This document shows, piece after piece, positions 53,606 to 63,671 of a stretch of 64,000 bases of DNA. Each line of letters opens with the position of its first letter. Position 1 is the first letter of the stretch. The translations under genes and the position numbers were made by a program. The notes below the pieces were generated by a model, which did not search any database, was not told where the DNA came from, and was given only the letters and a program-made list of their open reading frames with translations. Source of the DNA: Akkermansia muciniphila (lineage in GTDB: Bacteria > Verrucomicrobiota > Verrucomicrobiia > Verrucomicrobiales > V1-33); the NCBI GenBank assembly GCA_945861415.1, contig CAMAUV010000006.1, forward strand, positions 52,859 through 116,858, read 5' to 3'.

Positions 53606-54295
53606 ATGAAAACGCTGCTACTGCTCCTTGCATCCATGCTCTCCTTAGCAGCACTTGCTAAGGGACAATATTCGGCGGTTCCTGCCTGACCGGTATGACC
53701 GGGTGAAGGCGCCGCCGTGAGCGGTGCATATACGAAAAGTGACAGTCTGAGTCTGGACAATGCCCAGACGGTTTCCCTCTGGAGGAACCGGTTCAGCCTT
53801 ACTGTGCGGGTAGTGCCGGGGATTCTGGAGCGGGCCCGGTGGCGGAACAATCTGGCTTATTCCCTGCGGCATGACCTCACCATCGGGATCGAATACAACC
53901 CGCTGGCGCAGGACATCCACCCTACGCTGAACTGGCGGTTGGTGGACGAGACAGAAACGCGGCCCTCTGTTATGCTCGGCACCAGCAGTGACCGCATCGG
54001 CACACCGCACGGAACTGCGACGTATTTGACCATCGCCAAAAGCCTGAAACCGCAGACCGGACTGCCTATCGCGCCCTATGCGGGAGTGAACTATAGCAGC
54101 TACAATAACCGCTTCTCCTTCATCGGCGGAATGAACGTGCAGCTAACTCCCAAATTGAGTCTCATGGCCATCTATGACGGTGTCGCCACTCACGGAGCGT
54201 TGAGCTTCACCGAGGGCCGCCACACTTTCTCCCTTCTGGCTGTGGACCTCGATGACGAATGGAACTTCGGCGCCGGGTATAGCGTCCGCTTTTAG
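53606..54295 (+). pseudogene. Exported beta-barrel protein gene with two in-frame TGA codons
   Basis: From ATG 53606 a clear signal peptide (MKTLLLLLASMLSLAALAKG) runs into QYSAVPA, then TGA (53687-53689), PV, TGA (53696-53698), and then an open 199-codon barrel-like frame to TAG 54295. The barrel part has alternating strands (FSLTVRVVPGILERARW, LSLMAIYDGVATHGAL) and ends FGAGYSVRF with the outer-membrane signal. Leader and barrel are in one frame. Normal decoding could make only a 27-residue peptide, or a leaderless barrel from GTG 53717. I read it as a recently inactivated gene; readthrough is not excluded. Confidence 0.6.
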
Positions 54296-54394
54296 TTAGT
54301 TTCGCTGAGAAACTCGTGGGGCATATGGACGAGGACCATGCTCCGCAAAGCCGGGAACCTGTAAGAAAAGACAGCCACGCAACGTGAAGGACGG

Positions 54395-56971
54395 ATGCCG
54401 TTGCTTCGTTTCCGCACCGCTCTGCTTTTCCCGCTGCTGCTGACGGTCGCTGGCGCTGCGCCGGTCTTTGAAAAGGATGTGAGGCCGCTGCTCAAGGCGC
54501 ACTGTTTTCACTGCCACGGTGAGGGAGGCAAAAAGGAGGGCGGTGTGGACCTCCGGTTGAGAAGGTTCATGCTCCACAAAACGGACGACGGCCCGGTCCT
54601 GACGCCTGGAGATGGCCATGCGAGCCGCATGCTCTCTCTGGTGAAGTCGGGCAAAATGCCGAAGGGAGAGAAGAAGTTAGCGCTTCACGAGATCGCTCTC
54701 CTTGAAGAGTGGATCACTGCTGGTGCGCCCGTTTTAAAGGACGAGCCGGAGGCTATTCCTGCCGTTTATATCACGGAGGATGAGCGTAACTTCTGGAGCT
54801 TCCGTCCGGTCGTGAAGCCTCCTCTGCCTCCCGGCGAGGGGAATGCAGTGGATGCTTTCACGGGCGAAAAGCTGCGCGCGGCGGGCATGGACTTTCAGCC
54901 GGAAGCCAGCCGAGCGATATTGCTTCGCAGGCTGTCTTTTGACCTTACCGGGCTCCCGCCAACCCCCGAGGAGGCGGAGGCATTTTTGCAGGATGCGTCC
55001 CCGGATGCTTTTGAAAAACAAGTGGACCGTCTGCTGGCATCGCCCCGCTACGGCGAGCGCTGGGGTCGGCACTGGCTGGATGCCGCGGGCTACGCTGACT
55101 CCGAAGGCCACGAAGAGGATCTGCCACGGCCCCACGCATGGCACTACCGCGACTACGTCGTGAGGGCGCACAACGAGGATCTCCCGTGGGACCGTTTCAT
55201 TGCTGAACAGCTGGCCGGCGATGAACTCGCTCAGGTAAAGCATGAAACATTGCTCCAGCGGATCCATCATGCCGGTGTTTCGGAAAAGCTGGCAGCCACC
55301 GGATTCCTGCGCATGGCCCCGGACCCCACCGGCGGCTCCGTGGCGGATGCGAACCTCGCGCGGAACCAGGTCATGGCGGAAACGATCAAGATCGTGTCCA
55401 CTTCACTCATGGGGCTCACCGTGGGCTGCGCCCAGTGCCACGACCACCGCTACGATCCCATCGCGCAGCAGGATTATTTCCGGCTGCGGGCCGTTTTTGA
55501 GCCCGTCTATGACTGGAAGAATTGGCGGCCGCCGGGCCAGCGCCTATACTCGCTTTATACAGAGGAGGAACGCAAGCTCGCGGAGCAAATCGAAGCCGAG
55601 GCGAAACAGATGGACGATGAGCGCATCGCGTTCGCAGCCAAACGGCTTGATGAAATCTTTCTCGAACGCCTCGCCAAAGTGCCCGCTGAAGACCGAGACG
55701 CCGTGCTCGCAGCGCGCGAAACCGGACACGGCAATCGCACTCCTGCTCAGCACGAGCTGCTCAAAAAGTATGTCGAGGCCAACGTGGCGCGGGACGAAGG
55801 TCTCTTGGAACTTTTCGACCCGGCGGCCAATAACAAACGGAAGGAAAAGCAGTCAAAGTCCACAGCTCACCGCGCAACTAAGCCGAAGGAGCATTTTGTC
55901 ATGGCAGCGACGGAATCGGGCACGATCCCGGAGACGGTAATTTTCCACCGCGGCGACCACGGGCAGCCTCGAGAGAAGATTTCGCCCGCACTTTTTGAAG
56001 TGCTCTCCCCGCCCGGGGCCGCACTGGCACTGGCATCACTCCCGGACCTCTCCAGCAGCGGGCGTCGCCTTGCCTTCGCCCGGTGGATCACCGGAAAGCA
56101 GAATCCGCTCACCGCCCGGGTCTTGGTGAACCGTTTCTGGATGCACCACTTTGGCCGCGGGCTGGTGACGACGCCCGGCGATTTCGGTGCGCTCGGCGGG
56201 CGCCCCACCCATCCTGAGCTGCTAGACTGGATGGCCACCGACTTCATGGAGCACGGCTGGCAGTTGAAGCGCCTGCACCGCCTCATCCTCAGCAGCCGCA
56301 CATGGAGGCAGTCTGGCGACCCGCAGAGTAATCCCGACGGCGAGCGGCTCTACTGCGGGTGGAAACTCCAGCGCCTTGATGCCGAGTCCACCCGCGATGC
56401 CATGCTCGCCATCACCGGCAAACTGAATCTCCATTCCGGCGGCGAGCCCGTCCCCGTTGCCCGTGATCTCGCCACCGGCCGCATCGTGCCTGGCAGCGAA
56501 ATCATCAATCCCGGCAACGGCATGATCGACAAAATCACCTCCGCCGCCGAAGGGGCGATGCGCCGCAGCCTTTACATCGAAAACCGCCGCTCGCGGCCGC
56601 TCACTGTCCTCGACACCTTTGACCTGCCAGTGATGAACCCCAACTGCACTTCGCGCACTCTTACTACCGTCGCTCCGCAGTCGCTTCTGCTCATGAATGA
56701 CGCTTTCAGCGTCGAGCAGTCCGGAGCTCTTGCCGATCGGCTACAGCGCGAAGCTCCCGCCAATGACCGCGCAAAGGTCGCGCGCGCGTGGTCTCTGCTC
56801 TACGGCGCTGCGCCCGCCCCCCTAGATACTGCTCGTGGCCTTGTCTTCCTCCACGAACTTCGCGCCAGCCTTGCCGCGGCCGGACGCGATCCTGTTCAGG
56901 CCGCCAGCGAAGCTCTCACCGCATGGTGCCAAGTGATGCTGAGCACGAACCGGTTTCTATACATCGAATAA
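54395..56971 (+). CDS. Exported c-type cytochrome with DUF1549 and DUF1553 domains
   Basis: An 858-residue protein of the kind frequent in Planctomycetota and Verrucomicrobiota. A Sec leader ends near AGAAPV. PSCyt1 domain: heme motif C37-FHCH. DUF1549 follows at roughly 140-360, with LLRRLSFDLTGLPPTPEE and a second CxxCH (CAQCH, about 345-349). A charged coiled-coil linker (about 390-480) precedes DUF1553 (about 560-830), which holds ARVLVNRFWMHHFGRGLVTT and the closing LLLMNDAFS region. Role is thought to lie in periplasmic polysaccharide or sugar oxidation. Two bases later the DUF1501 partner starts. This pair is intact, unlike the relic at 47756. Confidence 0.9.
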   Translation: MPLLRFRTALLFPLLLTVAGAAPVFEKDVRPLLKAHCFHCHGEGGKKEGGVDLRLRRFMLHKTDDGPVLTPGDGHASRMLSLVKSGKMPKGEKKLALHEIALLEEWITAGAPVLKDEPEAIPAVYITEDERNFWSFRPVVKPPLPPGEGNAVDAFTGEKLRAAGMDFQPEASRAILLRRLSFDLTGLPPTPEEAEAFLQDASPDAFEKQVDRLLASPRYGERWGRHWLDAAGYADSEGHEEDLPRPHAWHYRDYVVRAHNEDLPWDRFIAEQLAGDELAQVKHETLLQRIHHAGVSEKLAATGFLRMAPDPTGGSVADANLARNQVMAETIKIVSTSLMGLTVGCAQCHDHRYDPIAQQDYFRLRAVFEPVYDWKNWRPPGQRLYSLYTEEERKLAEQIEAEAKQMDDERIAFAAKRLDEIFLERLAKVPAEDRDAVLAARETGHGNRTPAQHELLKKYVEANVARDEGLLELFDPAANNKRKEKQSKSTAHRATKPKEHFVMAATESGTIPETVIFHRGDHGQPREKISPALFEVLSPPGAALALASLPDLSSSGRRLAFARWITGKQNPLTARVLVNRFWMHHFGRGLVTTPGDFGALGGRPTHPELLDWMATDFMEHGWQLKRLHRLILSSRTWRQSGDPQSNPDGERLYCGWKLQRLDAESTRDAMLAITGKLNLHSGGEPVPVARDLATGRIVPGSEIINPGNGMIDKITSAAEGAMRRSLYIENRRSRPLTVLDTFDLPVMNPNCTSRTLTTVAPQSLLLMNDAFSVEQSGALADRLQREAPANDRAKVARAWSLLYGAAPAPLDTARGLVFLHELRASLAAAGRDPVQAASEALTAWCQVMLSTNRFLYIE

Positions 56972-56973
56972 CC

Positions 56974-58413
56974 ATGGCCTCCTTCTGCTCCCGCCGTCAT
57001 TTTTTCCGCGCCAATGCTTTCAGCCTTGGCTCTCTTGCGTTGCCGTGGCTGCTGAGCCGGGATGGCGTGATAGCGGCACCTACCAAACCCTTTACCGGGT
57101 CGGAATCGTTCGATCTTTCCAAAAAGCCGCCGCCCAGGTTCGGCCAGGCAAAGGCCATGATCTCGCTGTTCATGATCGGCGGGCCGAGCCAGATGGACCT
57201 GTTCGATCCCAAGCCGCAACTCACGAAGTATCATGGCCGGCAATTCCCCGGCGAGATCAAGTATGACAACGCAGCGGAGGCGAGCAGCAAAGTGTTTGGC
57301 AGTCCGTGGAAGTTCGCGCCGCGCGGGCAGTGCGGTATGGAGATCAGCGAACTGCTGCCGCACCTTTCGGAAATCGTGGACGACATTTCCCTCATCCGCT
57401 CCATGCGCACCGGGGTGAACAATCACGGTCAGAGCGTCTGGGCGCTGCACAGCGGGCGGAGCATCGGCGGGCGGCCAACGCTGGGCTCATGGCTGAGCTA
57501 CGGGCTGGGCAGCGAGACGCAGGACCTGCCGACCTACCTTGCCCTGACCAGTCCGCACGGTCAGCCGCTCATGAATAACGAGAACTGGACTGCGGGGTGG
57601 CTGCCCGCGGTTTTTCAGGGGACCATGGTGCGCCCCGTCGCACCCCATATTCTGAACCTTGATCCGCCCGCGTATCTGCCGCCCGGCGGGCAGCAGCGGC
57701 AGCTGGAATTGCTCAACAAGCTCAACAGCGATCATCATGCGCAGCACGCCGGCGACAGCGATCTCGATGCGCGCATTCAAAGTTACGCGCTCGCTGCGCG
57801 CATGCAGACGGCAGCAAAAGAGGCCTTCGACATCAGCGGCGAGCCTGCCAGCATCCGCAAGATGTATGGACTGGATCAGGACCACACGCGCGACTACGCC
57901 ACACGCTGTCTCATTGCGCGCCGGCTGGTGGAGCGCGGCGTTCGCTTCGTGCAGGTGCTCAATCAGGGGCAGTCATGGGATCACCACGGTTCCATCCGCG
58001 GGGAACTCCCCAACCGCTGCCGGGAGGTGGACCAGCCCTGTGCGGCCCTCGTAAAGGACCTGAAACAGCGTGGCCTCCTCGACTCGACCATCGTGCACTG
58101 GGGCGGCGAGATGGGCCGGTTGCCCGTGTTGCAAAACGACGGCGGACCAGAAAAATGGGGCCGTGACCATAATACCTACGGCTTTTCCACATGGATGGCC
58201 GGCGGCGGATTCAAAGGCGGCTGCGTCCACGGCGAGACGGACGAATGGGGCCACCACGCGGTGAAGGACATCGTCAATCACTACGACTGGCACGCCACCT
58301 TGCTCCACCTTTTCGGCCTCCAGCACGACAAGCTTGTCTTTAAACGCAACGGCCTCGACGCCACGCTTACCGATGGACAGCCCGCGCAGGTGGCGCATGG
58401 CCTGCTCGCTTGA
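56974..58413 (+). CDS. Tat-exported DUF1501-domain protein
   Basis: A 479-residue protein with a Tat leader (SRRHFFRANAFSLGSL). DUF1501 belongs to the alkaline phosphatase/sulfatase-like fold; SLFMIGGPSQMDLFDPKP supplies the first metal site, SMRTGVNNHGQS the middle, and the C-terminal RFVQVLNQGQSWDHHG, HWGGEMGRLP and TWMAGGGFKGG the rest. ATG 56974 begins the leader; the frame also runs upstream inside the cytochrome gene. It is almost always paired with the cytochrome/DUF1553 gene, here two bases upstream. The C-terminal third aligns with the deletion relic at 47756. Confidence 0.92.
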   Translation: MASFCSRRHFFRANAFSLGSLALPWLLSRDGVIAAPTKPFTGSESFDLSKKPPPRFGQAKAMISLFMIGGPSQMDLFDPKPQLTKYHGRQFPGEIKYDNAAEASSKVFGSPWKFAPRGQCGMEISELLPHLSEIVDDISLIRSMRTGVNNHGQSVWALHSGRSIGGRPTLGSWLSYGLGSETQDLPTYLALTSPHGQPLMNNENWTAGWLPAVFQGTMVRPVAPHILNLDPPAYLPPGGQQRQLELLNKLNSDHHAQHAGDSDLDARIQSYALAARMQTAAKEAFDISGEPASIRKMYGLDQDHTRDYATRCLIARRLVERGVRFVQVLNQGQSWDHHGSIRGELPNRCREVDQPCAALVKDLKQRGLLDSTIVHWGGEMGRLPVLQNDGGPEKWGRDHNTYGFSTWMAGGGFKGGCVHGETDEWGHHAVKDIVNHYDWHATLLHLFGLQHDKLVFKRNGLDATLTDGQPAQVAHGLLA

Positions 58414-58597
58414 GACTTTTGAAGTAATGCAGGGGAGTATGTTTGCCTGTGGGAGGAATGTGCGGTGGAGCAGATTGGCAGTGAGCACCACTGCCAGCCT
58501 CCTGCCGCGCGGGCGGTGTGCGTGGCTGCTTCCTGCCCGAGCCCGGGTCTTTATTGCTGCATTTAGAACTTGCCGAAATCCGGCGCGATCCCACACA

Positions 58598-61500
58598 ATG
58601 CGCGGCTTGTCATTTTTCCTTCCATTCCCGCCGACGGTAATTATTGCCGCCCTTTCCTTCCTGGTCCCATCGGCCCGGGCGCTGACCATTGGCAACACCG
58701 TCGCCGCCACGGGCGGGCTGGATGGTTGGAATGCCATCATGGTGGTCAATGAGTCGGATACTTACACCAACACCAGCGGCGGCGCGCAGACGGTGACGCT
58801 GGATCAATTCAATGTGAATATCGGTGCGGTGCGCGGGCGCGTCACGCCGTTCGTGGTGCGGGTGAATGGCGACAACAATTTCACCGTGCTGGCCATTGGC
58901 GCCACGCGCGTAGCGGGCACGGACTACACGACGACGGGCGTGAAAGCGTTCGCGTTCTCTGCGGCGGCGACAACGTTTACTCTCAACGCCGGCGAGAAGC
59001 TGGCCGCCGGATACACGGACGCCGCTCCGAATGGCTCGGGCGGTGCGGGCAGCGTGGTCCCGTTCGTGGATGGCGGCGATCAAATCTGGCTCACCGGAGG
59101 GCCGTCGGTCGGGAATTCCGGCACTGTCACTCTCGGCTCCATGCCCACAGTGGGGGCGCAGTTGTTCACAACACTGACGCGGCAGTACCAGTTCAATATC
59201 ACCTTCACCGCGCCGGCGGCCGGGCCTCAGCCGCCATCGGATATTCTGCTCGCGGCGCTCGCTCTTTTCCCCGGCACTGTCGGCGTCGCTGCCGGCGCGC
59301 TGACTTCCACAGACCCGAATCCGGGCGACACGCACACCTATTCCCTCGTCACGAATCCCGGAGCGCTGTTCGGCATCGCGGGGAATGCGCTGACCTTCAC
59401 CGGCCCGGCGGGCGCAGTAGGCATGGGCTACACGGTGCGCGTCCGCTCCACGGATCAGACAGCACTTTCGCTGGAGAAAGACTTCACGCTCACCGTCGGC
59501 GCGCCGCTGGCTCCGTCGTCGGTGAACTGCACGGCGGAACTGATCCCCGCGGGCAGCGCGGCGGGCGCGGCGCTGGGCCGGCTGAGCACGGTGGATACGA
59601 ACGTGGCGGATGCGTTCACTTACGCGCTGGTGAGCGGCGCAGGCGATGCAGGAAACGCGGCGTTCACCATCGTGAACGACGAACTCCGCCTCGCGCAGGC
59701 GGTCGCCGCGGGATCGCCGCCGCTGAGTTTTCGCGTGCGTGCCACGGATCGTGCGGGCCTGAGCGTAGAGGGGACATTCACGCTGCCGGTCATCGAACTC
59801 AGCGTGCGAATCAATGAATTCATGGCCGCGAACGCCACCGGCCTCGCCGACGAAGACGGCGCGCAGCCGGACTGGATCGAACTCCACAACCCGCTCGCCG
59901 CGCCGGTGAACCTGGCCAGCTGGCGGCTCACCGACGATCCCGCGGACCTCGCGCTGTGGACGTTTCCGGCAGTCAGCATTCCGGCAGGCGGCTACCTCGT
60001 TGTGTTTGCGTCAGGCAAGAACCGCGCGGCGCTCACCGGGAATCTGCACAGTAACTTCAGTCTCGACTCCACCGGCGAGCCGCTGCTGCTGGTGAAGCCG
60101 GACGGCACGATCGCCGACACGCACGCAGCGCACGACCAGGCGCCGGACATCAGCCACGGCTACGGCAGCATCGGCGGTCGCGGCTATCTGCTGCCGACTC
60201 CGAATGCCGCCAACGGCCCGGCCTTCGTCTATGGCATCAACAAAGTGACCTTCAGCGTGCCGCGCGGCTTTTACTCCGCGGCGCAGTCGCTCACGCTGAC
60301 GGCGGACGTGCCGGGTTCCGTCATCCGCTACACCACCAACGGCACCAAACCCTCCGCCACCAACGGCCTCACCTACGCGACGCCCATCAACATCACGCCC
60401 GACACTGCCGCGGCCACGCGCGGCACGCGGCGCATTCGCGCGGTCGCTCTCCACGCGCAGGCGGCGGCGGCACGGCACATCACGCACAGCTATTTGTTTG
60501 TGAACGGGGTCACCGCCCCAGCCACCGATGGCATCACGACGCAGACGAACACGAACAACGCCGCGCAGACGAACGCCATCAAAGCCAATGCCACCTACGC
60601 CGCGCTCATGGACGATGCGCTCCTGGACTTGCCCGCCATTTTCATCAGCAACGCCTCCGGCCTGCCGACCGCGAACGAGAGCGAGACTGCCATTGAGCTG
60701 ATCCATCCCGGCGGCGCGGCGGTGGAGAACGGATTCCATGTGAACTGCGGCATCCAGGCGGTCGGCGGACATTCCATCGGCTCGCCGAAGAACAACTTCC
60801 GGCTCTACTTCCGCAGTGAGTACGGCGAGCCGAAACTGAACTACCCTCTCTTCCGCGGCCATCCCTACGACGTGCATGGCGCCGTCTCCAGCTTTGACCG
60901 GCTCTCGTTGCGCAGTTGCTCGCACGACACCTTCTTCTGGCTCGCCGACACCGCGAATCCTCCCGCTCCCGGCACGCACGCTGACGCGCTCTACCTGCGG
61001 AACATCCTCATGGACGACATCCATCTCGCCATGGGCCACATCGCGCCGCACGGACGCTACGCGCACTGCTTTGTGAATGGCGCGTATCACGGCCTCTACC
61101 ACATCCGCGAGTATCCGAACGACGACTTCCTCTCCAGCTACATGGGCAATCAGGCGGGCGTGACCTATGACTTCACCAACGGCGCGAACGCCGGCGAGAA
61201 CGGCACGCCCGGCTGGAGTGCCGTGTGGAGCAATATCAAGGCGCTCGCCGCATCGAACTACGCCGAATGCGCGCGCCGCGTGGACATGGCGCAACTCGCC
61301 GACTACGAGGTGCTCAACTTCTGGGCCGGCAACAACTGGGACTGGAATCCCAACCAGAACTGGATGGCTGGCGGCCCCAATCTTCCCGATGCCGGCGGCT
61401 GGAAATTCTTCAGCTACGACAACGACATCATCTGGATGCACCAGAACTCGAACGTGGTGGGCCGCGCCGTGCCGGACGGTTTGTTCAACACGCTGATGAA

Positions 61501-62872
61501 CCACGAGGAGTTCCGCATCCTCTTCCGCGACCGCTATTACAAGCACTGCTTCCACGGCGGCGTGCTGACGTCCGCGCGCGCCGCGGCCATGCTCGACTTC
61601 CGCTCCTCCCAGATTCAGAAAGCCATCGTCGCCGAAACCGCACGCTGGCAGCCAGGCACCGCCACCGCGCTGCCGTGGGACCGCGACGGCGAATGGCAGA
61701 CGGAACTCAATCGCGTGAAGACGCAGTATTTCCCCGCGCGCATCGGCATCCTGAATTCCCAGCTCGTCGCGCAGGGCTGGTATCCCATCGCCGCGCCGGA
61801 GTTCAGCCAGCGCGGCGGCAGCGTCGCGCCGGGCTATGTGCCCGTCATCACCGGACCCGCCGCCACCACCATTTACGCGACCACCGACGGCAGCGATCCG
61901 CGCCTGCCCGGCGGCGCGATCAATCCCAACGCCATCATCGTCACTGCGCCCGCACCCGCAGCGCTCGCAGTCAATGGCGTGAAGCTCATCCGCATGAGAG
62001 CGAAGAACGCGACGACATGGTCCGCGCTGAATGAGGCGACTTTCAGCAGCCTCCCCATCGTGCCGGCCAGCGCGGCGAACATGGTGGTGTCCGAGATTCA
62101 CTACCATCCGGCTGTTGGCGGCAGCGAATTCCTTGAGCTGATGAACATCGCCGCGACGCATGTGGACCTGGGCGGCGCGGCCTTCTCCCGCGGCATCGAA
62201 TTCACCGTGCCGGCGAATACAGTGCTCGCTCCCGGCGCGCGCTACGTTATCACCGCTGCGCAATTCGAGAACGGCAGCGCGCTGAGCAACGGTGGCGAGC
62301 GCATCACCCTCATCGCCGCCGACGGCACCACGGTGATCCGCGACTTCGCCTACAGCGACGACTTCCCCTGGCCTTCCGCGCCCGACGGCAGCGGCCCGTC
62401 GCTCGTGCTGATGAATCCCCGCGCCGCCGCCACCGATGCCTGGCACAACGACGGCACCCACTGGCGCGCCAGCCTCGCCAATGGAGGCACCCCCGGCGGC
62501 ACCGACGGCACGCCCTTCACCGGCAATGTCACGGACAACGCCGACAACGACCAGCTCACTGCCCTCGTCGAATACGCCCTCGGCACCAGCGACACCGATC
62601 CGTCCTCCGGCCTGACCGGCTACAGCCTTGCACCCGACCCCGCGCAGCCCGGCACGTATTTATATACCATCACCCGCTCCGCCGTCGCCGAGGACGCCCT
62701 CTGCACTGTGGAAGTGAGCACCTCTCTTGCCCCCGGATCATGGACCAGCACCGGCACCGTCCGACTCAGCGCCGTGCAAACCGGTAACACGATCATCGAA
62801 GTCTGGCGCCTCACGCCGCCCCCGCCCGCCACGCGACTGCTTGTGCGGATGCTGGTGACGCGGCTTCCATGA
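58598..62872 (+). CDS. Large CotH-domain surface protein with lamin-tail and Ig-like domains
   Basis: A 1424-residue exported protein (leader ending near ARALTI). In order: a unique N-terminal domain (about 30-190) shared with the PEP-CTERM protein at 62946; cadherin-like repeats (about 200-390); lamin-tail domain 1 (about 402-530, VRINEFMAANATGLADEDGA); chitobiase-C-like (about 557); CotH kinase-like domain (about 676-1060), including FHVNCGIQAVGGHSI and KNNFRLYFRSEYGEPKLNY; a second chitobiase-C-like unit; lamin-tail 2 (about 1161, VVSEIHYHPAVGGSEFLELM); and a final beta domain. CotH domains are atypical kinases. No PEP-CTERM or other sorting tail is seen, so how it is held at the surface is unclear. 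I chose ATG 58598. Confidence 0.85.
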   Translation: MRGLSFFLPFPPTVIIAALSFLVPSARALTIGNTVAATGGLDGWNAIMVVNESDTYTNTSGGAQTVTLDQFNVNIGAVRGRVTPFVVRVNGDNNFTVLAIGATRVAGTDYTTTGVKAFAFSAAATTFTLNAGEKLAAGYTDAAPNGSGGAGSVVPFVDGGDQIWLTGGPSVGNSGTVTLGSMPTVGAQLFTTLTRQYQFNITFTAPAAGPQPPSDILLAALALFPGTVGVAAGALTSTDPNPGDTHTYSLVTNPGALFGIAGNALTFTGPAGAVGMGYTVRVRSTDQTALSLEKDFTLTVGAPLAPSSVNCTAELIPAGSAAGAALGRLSTVDTNVADAFTYALVSGAGDAGNAAFTIVNDELRLAQAVAAGSPPLSFRVRATDRAGLSVEGTFTLPVIELSVRINEFMAANATGLADEDGAQPDWIELHNPLAAPVNLASWRLTDDPADLALWTFPAVSIPAGGYLVVFASGKNRAALTGNLHSNFSLDSTGEPLLLVKPDGTIADTHAAHDQAPDISHGYGSIGGRGYLLPTPNAANGPAFVYGINKVTFSVPRGFYSAAQSLTLTADVPGSVIRYTTNGTKPSATNGLTYATPINITPDTAAATRGTRRIRAVALHAQAAAARHITHSYLFVNGVTAPATDGITTQTNTNNAAQTNAIKANATYAALMDDALLDLPAIFISNASGLPTANESETAIELIHPGGAAVENGFHVNCGIQAVGGHSIGSPKNNFRLYFRSEYGEPKLNYPLFRGHPYDVHGAVSSFDRLSLRSCSHDTFFWLADTANPPAPGTHADALYLRNILMDDIHLAMGHIAPHGRYAHCFVNGAYHGLYHIREYPNDDFLSSYMGNQAGVTYDFTNGANAGENGTPGWSAVWSNIKALAASNYAECARRVDMAQLADYEVLNFWAGNNWDWNPNQNWMAGGPNLPDAGGWKFFSYDNDIIWMHQNSNVVGRAVPDGLFNTLMNHEEFRILFRDRYYKHCFHGGVLTSARAAAMLDFRSSQIQKAIVAETARWQPGTATALPWDRDGEWQTELNRVKTQYFPARIGILNSQLVAQGWYPIAAPEFSQRGGSVAPGYVPVITGPAATTIYATTDGSDPRLPGGAINPNAIIVTAPAPAALAVNGVKLIRMRAKNATTWSALNEATFSSLPIVPASAANMVVSEIHYHPAVGGSEFLELMNIAATHVDLGGAAFSRGIEFTVPANTVLAPGARYVITAAQFENGSALSNGGERITLIAADGTTVIRDFAYSDDFPWPSAPDGSGPSLVLMNPRAAATDAWHNDGTHWRASLANGGTPGGTDGTPFTGNVTDNADNDQLTALVEYALGTSDTDPSSGLTGYSLAPDPAQPGTYLYTITRSAVAEDALCTVEVSTSLAPGSWTSTGTVRLSAVQTGNTIIEVWRLTPPPPATRLLVRMLVTRLP

Positions 62873-62885
62873 TCAGACAAAAAAA

Positions 62886-62919
62886 CACCGGGGTTCGCAG
62901 AAGCTGCGGAACCCCGGTG
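62886..62919. terminator. Bidirectional terminator between CotH and PEP-CTERM genes
   Basis: CACCGGGGTTCGCAG pairs with CTGCGGAACCCCGGTG with one bulge, in the 73-base gap between the convergent genes. The minus-strand side continues into TTTTTTTG (62886-62879 region), giving a good terminator for the PEP-CTERM gene; the plus-strand side (GTGGTTTCT) is weaker. Confidence 0.8.
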
Positions 62920-62945
62920 GTTTCTGAAATGTCGCGTTGAAAAGA

Positions 62946-63647
62946 CTACGCGGTGCGTCGGCGGCGGAGCAGGGCGAGACCTGTGAGGCCGCCCAGCAGG
63001 GCCACCGAAGGCTCAGGGACAGGATCCGCGGTGAAGTTAATAGAATGATGCCGTCCGATCACCGCAGTGCCGAAATTGGTGTCACTGAGGTTGACCGCAC
63101 CGACTCCGAGGTTGGCCGGGTTGTCACTGCCATCGGGGGTGTTGTGCAGCCAGATGGTGCCAGTGGAATCAATCTGCCCAGGGACGGGCGGATCGTCCAC
63201 GGAGTCAAACTCCACTGCTCCCTGATTCACCGCGGACGCGGAACCGTTCCATGAGCCATCGAAGTAGCCCGCATAATAATTCAGGCTGATCGTGCTGGTG
63301 CCGCTGACGAGACCGAAAGCCCCGCCCTGCAGGCCGGAGGCACTGCTGACGACGGTGGTTCCGATTCCCCGGACGGCGAAACTCCCGCCGCCCATGTCCT
63401 CCACCAGCACCGGGGTGACCGCATTGTTGTTGGCGTTGTTAAAGAAGTTCCATGAAGTCACGGCCTGGCCTGCGAGAGAACTCAGGTTGGCGTTCAGGAC
63501 GAACATTTGCCCGCTGAAGCCATCGGTGGCACCGCGGTCACTGGCCGCATTGCCGATAACGGTGGCGGAATGGCTGGAACCGGAGAGCGCCAAAATGGCG
63601 ACAGCGGTGGACGGCGAAAGTGGGAGGCGAATTGGAGTGGTTTTCAT
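62946..63647 (-). CDS. PEP-CTERM exported protein
   Basis: A 233-residue protein with a signal peptide (cleavage near SHSATV) and the sorting tail PVPEPSVALLGGLTGLALLRRRR: VPEP motif, hydrophobic helix and arginine cluster, cut and processed by exosortase. The body (about 30-200) is a domain also present at the N-terminus of the adjacent CotH protein; both begin VIGN/TIGN and share a DG(F/W)xxxMFVLN-type segment, a GIGTTVV strand and an aGYfDGswNGS loop. ATG 63645-63647 is chosen. The end of an IS3-family element lies about 24 bp upstream, so its native promoter may be lost. Confidence 0.85.
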   Translation of the reverse strand: MKTTPIRLPLSPSTAVAILALSGSSHSATVIGNAASDRGATDGFSGQMFVLNANLSSLAGQAVTSWNFFNNANNNAVTPVLVEDMGGGSFAVRGIGTTVVSSASGLQGGAFGLVSGTSTISLNYYAGYFDGSWNGSASAVNQGAVEFDSVDDPPVPGQIDSTGTIWLHNTPDGSDNPANLGVGAVNLSDTNFGTAVIGRHHSINFTADPVPEPSVALLGGLTGLALLRRRRTA

Positions 63648-63671
63648 AATTTGCTTTGGCACCCTTCCAGT

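Noticed and set aside
53687..53698. Selenocysteine decoding of the two TGA codons in the barrel gene
   Set aside because: No downstream stem-loop with SECIS character was seen, barrel proteins of this kind are not selenoproteins, and two such residues three codons apart just after the leader make no functional sense. Decay or readthrough is simpler.
60011..62461. An 816-codon minus-strand open frame
   Set aside because: It lies antisense to the CotH gene and is rich in Arg, Val, Gly and His, the usual shadow of GC-rich coding DNA. It has no domain or start signal.
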